From Gammaproteobacteria bacterium (lineage in GTDB: Bacteria; Pseudomonadota; Gammaproteobacteria; Acidiferrobacterales; Sulfurifustaceae): a stretch of 40,675 nucleotides of DNA. A program made the position numbers and the translations under genes. The notes under the pieces are model-generated. The model did not search any database. It saw only the letters and a program-made list of their open reading frames with translations, and was not told where the DNA came from. Positions within the stretch are counted from its first letter, which is position 1. Every line of letters starts with the position of its first letter. Positions 20,081-27,957 of the stretch are shown here, piece after piece. The stretch covers positions 1 through 40,675 of the forward strand of contig JACQBD010000079.1 in assembly GCA_016194665.1 (NCBI GenBank). Direction: 5' to 3'.

Positions 20081-20784
20081 ATCAGGAAAAAAAGTTTTCA
20101 GACGAATTTATCAACGCCTTTGTCGACGACCAGCTGACGCTGGAAGAAAAGCAACAGGTATACGCGCAATTGTCCTCCGACGAAACGCTCAAATGGCGGA
20201 TTTGCGAATTGCGAAAAACCCGCGACCTAGTGGCCTTGGCTTATAAAGAACCGCCGATGCCGACGCGCGGCCTGGCGCCTTCCTTGGGTAAACGTAAATA
20301 CAGTCTCGGTGTCGCCGCTGGCTTGGCGTTGATGGTAGGAACCGTGTCAGGCTGGTTTCTGCATCAAACCCCTGCGCCGACAACGCTGAGCTCAGCGCGG
20401 CTTGCCGCGGGCGATGAAACCGCCAAGGTTTTAATTCATGTCAGCGATGGTCACGTCGATCACCTTAAGAACGCCCTGGACGAAGTGGAAAGCTTGATGC
20501 AGTACTACCGCGACTCCAAACAAACCGCGCGCGTGGAAGTTGTCACCAACGGCCAAGGTCTGAGTCTTTTACTGGCCAATGTCACGCCTTTCGCGGAACG
20601 CGTTCAGAGTATGCAAAAAAAATATCCTGGCCTAAGTTTCGTTGCGTGTCAGAACACGATCGAGCGTTTTCAACAGGAAACCGGTGTGGCGGTTAAGCTG
20701 TTGCCGGGGGTAATCGTCATCGATTCCGGCGTCGCGCAGATTATGCGCCGTCAGCATCAAGGCTGGGCTTATATCCAGGTCTAG
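20077..20784 (+). CDS. transmembrane anti-sigma factor fused to C-terminal periplasmic DsrE/DsrF-like domain
   Basis: ATGA overlap with the sigma gene; N-terminal anti-sigma-like FINAFVDDQLTLEEKQQV; single TM YSLGVAAGLALMVGTVSGWFL; C-terminal KVLIHVSDGH...LSFVACQNTIERF DsrE-like. Confidence 0.78.
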   Translation: MNQEKKFSDEFINAFVDDQLTLEEKQQVYAQLSSDETLKWRICELRKTRDLVALAYKEPPMPTRGLAPSLGKRKYSLGVAAGLALMVGTVSGWFLHQTPAPTTLSSARLAAGDETAKVLIHVSDGHVDHLKNALDEVESLMQYYRDSKQTARVEVVTNGQGLSLLLANVTPFAERVQSMQKKYPGLSFVACQNTIERFQQETGVAVKLLPGVIVIDSGVAQIMRRQHQGWAYIQV

Positions 20785-20817
20785 TCCTATTTCTTAAAAC
20801 TGGGAAAGAGGAGATAA

Positions 20818-21264
20818 ATGATGAATAAGCTTATGTCATTGTTATTGATCACTCTGGTCAGCTTGGGGATTAATTTGGGATTGGCGTCGGCGGAAGGCTA
20901 CACCAAACAGAAAGTCGTTTATCACGTCAACTTCGACGATGAAAAACAACTCAAGGCGGCGCTCGGCAACATACAAAATCATATTAACGCCGTGGGCAAA
21001 GATAACCTCGACTTAAGGGTTGTTATGCACGGCCCGGGAATCGCACTATTGCAAATAGCGAATAAGAATGCGGATTTCGCCGACAAGATTAGCAATTTAA
21101 AACGTCAAGGTATCCATTTCAACGTGTGCAACAATACGCTGCAAAGCAAGAAAATAAACTTCAAGAACGACCTGTACGATGTCTCGCAAGAAGATATTGT
21201 TCCCAGCGGCGTCGCTGAGATCGCGCAACTGCAGACGCAAGGTTTCTCCTATGTAAAGCCCTGA
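20818..21264 (+). CDS. secreted/periplasmic DsrE/DsrF-like family protein
   Basis: Signal peptide MNKLMSLLLITLVSLGINLGLASA; KVVYHVNFDDEKQLKAALGNIQNHINA...GIHFNVCNNTLQ. Confidence 0.8.
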   Translation: MMNKLMSLLLITLVSLGINLGLASAEGYTKQKVVYHVNFDDEKQLKAALGNIQNHINAVGKDNLDLRVVMHGPGIALLQIANKNADFADKISNLKRQGIHFNVCNNTLQSKKINFKNDLYDVSQEDIVPSGVAEIAQLQTQGFSYVKP

Positions 21265-21288
21265 GGCGCTACACCGTCTCTCTCCTCC

Positions 21289-21316
21289 AGCCCGCGACGT
21301 CTGCGGGCTTTTTTTT
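21289..21316 (+). terminator. rho-independent terminator
   Basis: AGCCCGC-gacgtct-GCGGGCT followed by T-tract. Confidence 0.88.
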
Positions 21317-21397
21317 AAACCGTCGCTGATGTGTCAAGGAAAGTTTCACTAGGATTACTTCAACATCATATTAAAACTTAATGAAGGAACTCTGCTC

Positions 21398-23188
21398 ATG
21401 AAAGCTATTCAAATAAATAAATTTCTCAGGCTCGTTGGATTATTAGCGGTTATGTCAATTCCTTTGTCGGCAGCGGCCGGTAACAGCGGTCAAGTCACCC
21501 TTATTCATATCGGCGACATTCACGGCCATCTCATTGCGCGCCCGAATTTGCGCAGTGACGGCACCGGCCGTATGGAGGGCGGGGTGGCGCGCATGTATAC
21601 TAAGATTCAAGAAATTCGCCACAAAGAAAAGAATTCTTTGCTGATCAATACCGGCGATACCATCCAAGGTTCGGCCGAAGCCATGTTCACGCGCGGCGAC
21701 GCTTTAATTGAGGTGCTGAATCATTTCAAGATCGACGTGTTTACTCCGGGTAACTGGGAATTTGTGTACGGCACCGAACGTTTCCTTGAACTGTTTGCCG
21801 GTCCATCGCCCAAAGCACCGTGGAATGCAGTATCCGCCAATCTTTATTACAGCAGCATCAGTGAAGATCCCACCACGCCTTATCCGGATAAGACCGGTCT
21901 TTTCCCCAGCGAGCGCCCGAATGAACGCGTCATTCCGCCTTACGTCATTAAAAACGTCGGCGGCCTGAAAATCGGCGTTTTGGGATTCACCACCGATCGT
22001 GGCCCGCAAGTGGTGGGTAAAACGGTCGTTAAAGGCTTCAAGTTTTCCAAAGGCGACGCCGAGATCAAAGAATTTATAAAAATTCTGCGCACGCAGGAGA
22101 AAGTGGACTTGCTGGTGATGATCTCGGAACTGGGCTTGGCTAATAACATTCGTCTCGCCGAGGCCAATGAAGGCGTCGACGTAATTCTCTCTTCGGACAT
22201 GCATGAAGTCACGCGCAAGCCGGTGGTGACCAAGACCGGCACCATCATCGTCGAAGAAGGTCAGGACGGAACGGTGCTCGGCGAGTTGCGCCTAACTGTC
22301 GACAACGGCAAACTAAAAAACTGGGATTGGAAATTCCACACCATCGATACTCGCATTCCGGAAAATGAAATGATCGCGAAAGAGGTGATGCGAGTACGCA
22401 AAAGTTTCGTCGCCGGTCCGGATTTCAAGCAGCACGTCAATCCTTTCAACGGCACGCTGCTACCGCGCCCGATCGACACCGTCGTCGGCAACACCCAAGT
22501 GGCCTTGCACCGTTCCAATTTTTCGCATGAAAACATGCCCGCGGTCATCGAAGGTTCGTCGCATGATTTCCTCACCGATGCTTTTCGCGCGCAAGGCGAT
22601 ACCGATATCGGCGCGTTGCGCGGCTTCCGTTACGGCACGCACGTGCCGCCCGGCCCGATCAAAATGGAAGACCTGTATCATTTCATTCCCATCGGCCCGA
22701 TGATCGCGCGCGGCAATATCAACGGTAAAACACTCGTGGATCAAATTGAGAATGCCGCCGATGGATCGCTCAATCCGGCGGTCAACGAATGGACCGGCGG
22801 CTGGCTGTTCAATTTCAGCGGCGTGACCATGGACATCAATCCGTACGCCGCCCGCGGCGCGCGCGCCGCCAACATTAAAATCTTCAACCGTAAGAACAAC
22901 GCCTGGGAAGCTCTCAAGCCTGAGGGCACTTACAGCTACGCGGCGTACTATTACACGCGCGATCCGGACTTGATCAACGTCATTCCGGCGACGGATATTA
23001 AAGTATTGAAAGACGAGAAAGGTGCCAATCTCGACGGCGTCGAAGTAGTCGTGCGTTACTTGCAATCGCTGCCGAATAAAACGGTTAACCCGACACTGAA
23101 CCGCATCCGTTTAGTTAAGCCCTTGCCGGCGGACACATTCGGTAATCCGGAGATACAGCCTTGGCGCGGTGTGACGCCGGCTCCGTAA
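21398..23188 (+). CDS. metallophosphatase/5'-nucleotidase family, SoxB-like (paralog 2)
   Basis: VTLIHIGDIHGHL, GDTIQGSAEAMFTRGDALIEVLNHFKIDVFTPGNWEFVYG, ILSSDMHEVT; Sec-type signal peptide. Confidence 0.82.
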   Translation: MKAIQINKFLRLVGLLAVMSIPLSAAAGNSGQVTLIHIGDIHGHLIARPNLRSDGTGRMEGGVARMYTKIQEIRHKEKNSLLINTGDTIQGSAEAMFTRGDALIEVLNHFKIDVFTPGNWEFVYGTERFLELFAGPSPKAPWNAVSANLYYSSISEDPTTPYPDKTGLFPSERPNERVIPPYVIKNVGGLKIGVLGFTTDRGPQVVGKTVVKGFKFSKGDAEIKEFIKILRTQEKVDLLVMISELGLANNIRLAEANEGVDVILSSDMHEVTRKPVVTKTGTIIVEEGQDGTVLGELRLTVDNGKLKNWDWKFHTIDTRIPENEMIAKEVMRVRKSFVAGPDFKQHVNPFNGTLLPRPIDTVVGNTQVALHRSNFSHENMPAVIEGSSHDFLTDAFRAQGDTDIGALRGFRYGTHVPPGPIKMEDLYHFIPIGPMIARGNINGKTLVDQIENAADGSLNPAVNEWTGGWLFNFSGVTMDINPYAARGARAANIKIFNRKNNAWEALKPEGTYSYAAYYYTRDPDLINVIPATDIKVLKDEKGANLDGVEVVVRYLQSLPNKTVNPTLNRIRLVKPLPADTFGNPEIQPWRGVTPAP

Positions 23189-23199
23189 ATCATGGCAGG

Positions 23200-23235
23200 G
23201 TGGGTTAGACGCATATATTTCGTGTCGTAACCCAC
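23200..23235. repeat. intergenic inverted repeat (hairpin)
   Basis: GTGGGTTA (23200-23207) ... TAACCCAC (23228-23235) perfect 8-bp arms. Confidence 0.6.
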
Positions 23236-23285
23236 TCGTCGCCCGCGACGCGCGAGTATCGAATTATTTCTCGCCCGTTTCCTTC

Positions 23286-23314
23286 AAAGCCCGCTGATAA
23301 GCGGGCTTTTTTTT
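23286..23314 (+). terminator. rho-independent terminator
   Basis: AAAGCCCGC-tgataa-GCGGGCTTT plus T-tract. Confidence 0.88.
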
Positions 23315-23381
23315 GCTGGCATAGGCGGCTATTCTCTAAACATGATCGGCGCTACCGGCGCCTCCTGAGCACACTATAAAA

Positions 23382-24527
23382 ATGCAAGTACTGTTCGATA
23401 GTCTTCCATCCAGCGCTGAAATCCGCGATTTCTTAAATCTCACTTCCACGTGGTGGCAAGCTGCAATTCTTGCCGTTGGCATGTTGCTCGCTAAATTGAT
23501 CGGCAGTCGCTTGCAAGGCTATCTGCAAACGCTAATACAAACCGGCATGAAGGAAGGCATCGGTCGTACTGCGTTGCGCACGGCGATGCTGGCGCTGGTG
23601 CCGCTGTTGTTGTGGCTGTGGTTGATCGCGGCGCTGGCGATTCTGCATCGCCGCGGCGGCGTCACCACCCTGCTCTATCCGGCGATGATTCTGGCCGGCG
23701 CTCTGGCCGCGATTCGCATGGGCGTGTTCGCCTTGCGCCACAGTTTTAGCCCGGGCAGCAAACTCAAAGCCTGGGAAGGGGTGCTGACGATAACCATCTG
23801 GACTTTGGTCGCCTTGCATATTCTCGATTGGTTGCCGTATGTCGAACAAATGCTGGATGAATACGCTTTTACTTTCGGCAAAGTTCGCATTTCGCTTTAC
23901 AACGTGATCAGTTTTGTTCTGTCGATCGCGCTGATGCTCTTGGTCGCGCTACTGGCATTCGAGGGCTCAATTCGTCCGGGCGACGTGATTAGCTTCGGTA
24001 ACACGTTTGGCACCGTGAAAGCCTTGCACACACGGCACGTTGTGATTCACACGCGCGACGGCCAAGACGTTTTGGTGCCGAACGAAAATCTCATGACGTC
24101 GGATATTACTAACTGGTCCTACGAAGGCGACCGCCGCATTCGCTTGCGCCTCACGCTGCAGATCGCCTATGACGACGATGTCGAGCAAATGATCTTGCGT
24201 CTGGAACGCAGCGCGCGCGCAAACAAACAAGTGCTTGCCGATCCCGCTCCCGCGGTCTTGGTCACTGGTTTCGGCGACAACGGCGTTAATTTAGAACTGC
24301 TGGTTTGGATTGAAGACCCGGAACACAGCGGCGATGTGCGCTCGGAACTTTATCGGCAGATAGCCAAAGACTTCAAAGCCGCCGGCATCAATCTGCCGTT
24401 TCCGCAGCGCGAGGTTTATCTCAAGGCTGCACCGGCGGCAATTTCCCCTGCTGCCGCCAAATCAAATAATCGCGCAGAATCCGCGCGTGATCGAAAACCA
24501 AAACCGAAGGCAACGTCTCCGGATTAA
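23382..24527 (+). CDS. MscS-family mechanosensitive channel-like protein, apparently lacking the canonical pore-helix segment
   Basis: EGSIRPGDVISFGNTFGTVKALHTRHVVIHTRDGQDVLVPNENLMTSDITNWSYEGDRRIRLRLTLQIAYDDD is the MscS beta/C-terminal domain; preceding TM region unusually short. Confidence 0.8.
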   Translation: MQVLFDSLPSSAEIRDFLNLTSTWWQAAILAVGMLLAKLIGSRLQGYLQTLIQTGMKEGIGRTALRTAMLALVPLLLWLWLIAALAILHRRGGVTTLLYPAMILAGALAAIRMGVFALRHSFSPGSKLKAWEGVLTITIWTLVALHILDWLPYVEQMLDEYAFTFGKVRISLYNVISFVLSIALMLLVALLAFEGSIRPGDVISFGNTFGTVKALHTRHVVIHTRDGQDVLVPNENLMTSDITNWSYEGDRRIRLRLTLQIAYDDDVEQMILRLERSARANKQVLADPAPAVLVTGFGDNGVNLELLVWIEDPEHSGDVRSELYRQIAKDFKAAGINLPFPQREVYLKAAPAAISPAAAKSNNRAESARDRKPKPKATSPD

Positions 24528-24924
24528 ACAAGGCCACGCCGGCAGCGTCGTCTTGCGCGCGCGGCTCGCCTTCGGCCTCGGCGACATACACCACGGACGC
24601 AGTGTGACTGCGCGCATCGCGACTCGGATCGGAATAGCAACCGAGCAAAACTTTAAGCGTCACTTGTAAGGCCGTTTCTTCTTCGGCTTCACGCACCGCG
24701 GCATGCTCCACCGTTTCGCCGACATCTACAAAACCGCCGGGCAATGCCCAACCATGCGGTGGGTATTTGCGCCGAATCAGCACAATCGGATTGTCCGCAC
24801 GATCTCTAAGCTCAATAATGATATCGGTAGTGAGCGCGGGAGTTTTGGGTGCGGGCATGGGCTGGTATTCAGGCTCTTTTACGCTGAAACAAGCGCGAAT
24901 TAAATTATCGAGTATACTTAGCAC
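24421..24924 (-). CDS. NUDIX hydrolase
   Basis: Nudix box GGFVDVGETVEHAAVREAEEET; alternative start at 24858 (MPAPKTPAL). Confidence 0.9.
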   Translation of the reverse strand: MLSILDNLIRACFSVKEPEYQPMPAPKTPALTTDIIIELRDRADNPIVLIRRKYPPHGWALPGGFVDVGETVEHAAVREAEEETALQVTLKVLLGCYSDPSRDARSHTASVVYVAEAEGEPRAQDDAAGVALFNPETLPSVLVFDHARILRDYLIWRQQGKLPPVQP

Positions 24925-24957
24925 ATCGTCTGGTCAAATGAAACGGGGGTTTCGTTA

Positions 24958-26148
24958 ATGCTGCAAGGACTAATTGTTCTGCCATGGTGGGGATACCTCA
25001 TCGTGGCGCTGGTTTTCACTCACATCACCATCGCCGCTGTCACCATTTATCTGCATCGCCATCAAGCGCATCGCGCGCTCGATCTGCATCCGATCGTCAG
25101 CCATTTCTTTCGCTTATGGTTGTGGCTTAGCACCGGCATGGTCACTAAAGAGTGGGCTGCGATTCATCGCAAGCATCACGCCAAAGTAGAAACTCCGGAA
25201 GACCCGCACAGTCCGCAGCAATACGGCATCGATAAAGTATTTTGGCAAGGCGCCGAACTTTACCGCGCCGAAGCCAAAAATTTGGAGACTATGGACAAGT
25301 ACGGTCACGGTACGCCGGATGACTGGATGGAACGCAATCTTTACACGCGCCACAGCAAGAAAGGCATCGCGCTTATGTTCGCAATCAACATCGCACTGTT
25401 CGGTCCGCTCGGCATCACCATTTGGGCGATCCAGATGATGTGGATTCCGATTTTCGCCGCCGGCATCATCAACGGCATCGGCCATTTCTGGGGTTATCGT
25501 AACTATGAAGTCGCCGACGCCAGCACCAATATCGTTCCCTGGGGCATCTTGATCGGCGGTGAAGAACTGCACAATAACCACCACACCTTCGGCAGCTCTG
25601 CCAAACTATCTTCTAAATGGTGGGAATTCGACATCGGTTGGATGTATATCCGCATCATGGAAATTTTTGGCTTGGCGCGCGTTAAAAAAATTCCGCCGGA
25701 ACTTACCTGCGATACGGCTAAACAACATATCGATCTCGATACCGTCAAAGCCGTCATCACCGGGCGTTTTCATGTGATGGCGTCGTTCGCGCGCGAAGTC
25801 ATGAACCATGTGCACCGCGAAGAATTGTTGAAAGCCGATCGCAATAATCATGAATCCTGGACCTTGCTCAAGCGCGCGCGTCGACTGATGGTGCGTGAAA
25901 CCACTCTGCTGGACGAAGCCTCACATAAACGTTTGGACAGCTTGCTGGCGCAGAACGGCAGGCTGAAAACCGTCTACACCATGAAGCAGAAGCTGCAAGA
26001 TATCTGGCTGCGTTCCGCCACCACGCAAGAGCACTTGTTGCACGCCTTGCAAGAATGGTGTCACGAAGCCGAGGCCACGGGCATCGAAGCGCTGCGTAAT
26101 TTTTCGCAGAAACTGCGTACCTATACGCTCGTGCCCGTACCTATCTAA
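24958..26148 (+). CDS. acyl-CoA/fatty acid desaturase (delta-9 type)
   Basis: His boxes HRHQAHRAL, HRKHH, HNNHH; multiple TM segments. Confidence 0.92.
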   Translation: MLQGLIVLPWWGYLIVALVFTHITIAAVTIYLHRHQAHRALDLHPIVSHFFRLWLWLSTGMVTKEWAAIHRKHHAKVETPEDPHSPQQYGIDKVFWQGAELYRAEAKNLETMDKYGHGTPDDWMERNLYTRHSKKGIALMFAINIALFGPLGITIWAIQMMWIPIFAAGIINGIGHFWGYRNYEVADASTNIVPWGILIGGEELHNNHHTFGSSAKLSSKWWEFDIGWMYIRIMEIFGLARVKKIPPELTCDTAKQHIDLDTVKAVITGRFHVMASFAREVMNHVHREELLKADRNNHESWTLLKRARRLMVRETTLLDEASHKRLDSLLAQNGRLKTVYTMKQKLQDIWLRSATTQEHLLHALQEWCHEAEATGIEALRNFSQKLRTYTLVPVPI

Positions 26149-26169
26149 TTCGTTCTTCCGATATTAAAT

Positions 26170-26196
26170 AAAAAACCCGCCAATGGCGGGTTTTTT
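26170..26196. terminator. bidirectional rho-independent terminator
   Basis: AAAAAACCCGCC-aat-GGCGGGTTTTTT between convergent genes. Confidence 0.9.
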
Positions 26197-26214
26197 ATTG
26201 GAGTCTTGAGTTTA

Positions 26215-26814
26215 TTAGTTAGCGCTGGCTAAACGCTTATGCAGCGGGCTGTGGCGCGGGAAATGCGCCAGCAGGAATTTCATTTGATCCGCCAGGATCC
26301 GTTTGCCCTGAAGATAAATATATTCCGCGTGCGTGGGCGTAAACGGCACCGCCAGCAACTCCAGCCCGGCTTGCTCCGGCATGCGCCCGGCCTTGTGGTT
26401 GTTGCAGCGTTTGCAGGCGGTGACCACGTTATTCCAGCTGTCTTTGCCGCCCATGGACAGCGGCTTGATATGATCCCGCGACAGGCCGCGCGCCGAAAAC
26501 TGCACGCCGCAATACATGCACAAGTGCGCGTCACGCGCGAACAAGGTTTGATTATTGAGCGGCGGAACGTAATGCGCCCGCGCCTTCAACATCGCGTGGC
26601 TGTCGCCGTGCGTGGCGACGATGGAACTGATTTCGAGGATGGAACGTCGCCCGGTAATGGCGTTATAACCGCCGCGAATTTTATAAAGCGGTACGCCGCA
26701 GGTGTAGGCCACCTGCCCCAAGTGATACACCCGCACCGCTTCCTTGAAATCAATCCATTCCAGCGGCATGCCGGAGGCGTCGGTTCTCAAGACTTGTTGA
26801 TTGAGCGTGTACAC
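26215..26814 (-). CDS. HNH endonuclease family protein
   Basis: CMYCGVQF, LSRDHIKPLSMGGKDSWNNVVTACKRCNNHKAGR. Confidence 0.9.
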   Translation of the reverse strand: MYTLNQQVLRTDASGMPLEWIDFKEAVRVYHLGQVAYTCGVPLYKIRGGYNAITGRRSILEISSIVATHGDSHAMLKARAHYVPPLNNQTLFARDAHLCMYCGVQFSARGLSRDHIKPLSMGGKDSWNNVVTACKRCNNHKAGRMPEQAGLELLAVPFTPTHAEYIYLQGKRILADQMKFLLAHFPRHSPLHKRLASAN

Positions 26815-26940
26815 GAAGCGGTTTTCCGTAAATCAAATCCTCAATATGAGTGGTATTTATCTCAGAAAAGTCAGTGTTTGTACATAGTTTAGCCGGTTTC
26901 TGCGAGTTTGCCCGGCGCGTCGGACGGCGACGCTATAAAT

Positions 26941-26967
26941 GAAAAACCCGGCAGCGCCGGGTTTTTC
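26941..26967 (-). terminator. rho-independent terminator after rpmBG
   Basis: GAAAAACCCGGC-agc-GCCGGGTTTTTC. Confidence 0.88.
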
Positions 26968-26976
26968 ATGAATATG

Positions 26977-27144
26977 TTATTTGATTTTCGATTCTTTATA
27001 GGCCACGTGCTTGCGCACGACCGGATCGTATTTCTTGAATTCGAGCTTGTCGGGAGTGGTGCGCTTATTTTTGGTCGTGGTGTAGAAGTGCCCCGTACCA
27101 GCGCTGGAAACCAATTTAATCTTTTCACGTGCCGATTTAGCCAT
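26977..27144 (-). CDS. rpmG: 50S ribosomal protein L33
   Basis: Reverse translation of 26977-27144: [55 protein letters not shown]; absent from the ORF track because it is under 60 aa. Confidence 0.97.
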   Translation of the reverse strand: MAKSAREKIKLVSSAGTGHFYTTTKNKRTTPDKLEFKKYDPVVRKHVAYKESKIK

Positions 27145-27155
27145 GGCTTAACCCC

Positions 27156-27392
27156 TTATACCTTTTCGCCGCGGGCGCGCATGTCGGAGAGCACGGCATC
27201 GATACCCTTTTTATCGATGGTGCGCAGGCCTTGGTTCGACAGACGCATCGTCACCCAACGCTTTTCGCTTTCCACCCACAGGCGGCGCTTCTGCAAGTTC
27301 GGCAGAAAACGACGACGGGTTTTATTGTTGGCGTGCGACACATTATTGCCCGCCATCACACGCTTACCGGTTACCTGACATACTCGCGACAT
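27156..27392 (-). CDS. rpmB: 50S ribosomal protein L28
   Basis: [63 protein letters not shown]. Confidence 0.97.
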   Translation of the reverse strand: MSRVCQVTGKRVMAGNNVSHANNKTRRRFLPNLQKRRLWVESEKRWVTMRLSNQGLRTIDKKGIDAVLSDMRARGEKV

Positions 27393-27957
27393 TGAAATCT
27401 CCCAGCTACCCATTCTGACTTCCCTCTTGCCGAGGAAATAAGGTCAGGATGAAAAATTTAAGGACGCGATTTATATCAGAAACCGCTCAAACTGGGTAGT
27501 CCTAATCCTTAAATAGCAAGTATCCCTATAAAACAGCCGTCATTTTATCTGAATATCACCCTGTAGATCATTGTGGGGATCGAATTCATGCTTCCCCAAG
27601 TCAGCGTCGTCAGTGGGTGCTTTAGGCAGGGCTGTGCCCGGGATTGCTCTTCAATTTTTGCGCCAGATAGGCCTGGATGTCAGATCGCGATAAATCTCCT
27701 TGGTACCAAAACTATGCGTTTGTTTCCTCAATCAACCCCATGAGATGGGGCCATCGGTCATTGCATGCGTAGCGGCACAATTAACGAAATGAGTTGGGGT
27801 TCGAACGATTCACATTCTCTGGACGAGGTAATACCTGCCAAAATATTCAAATACAAATGGGTTATAGATGTAAAATTGGCTGAGAATAAATTTTGGCGAC
27901 GCGTGGCTTATTAGAAACTGTCATTTTTTGTTGGCTGCTTCGTCTAAAAGAACATTC

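Noticed and set aside
22460-23065. 201-aa minus-strand ORF inside the SoxB-like gene
   Set aside because: Antisense shadow ORF; the plus-strand frame has clear family motifs.
26889-27128. 79-aa minus-strand ORF
   Set aside because: Out of frame with rpmG (26977-27144), which translates to a clear L33 protein.
27795-27815. GGGGTTCGAAC resembling a tRNA T-loop
   Set aside because: The flanks do not form a T-stem or acceptor stem and no anticodon arm is visible upstream.
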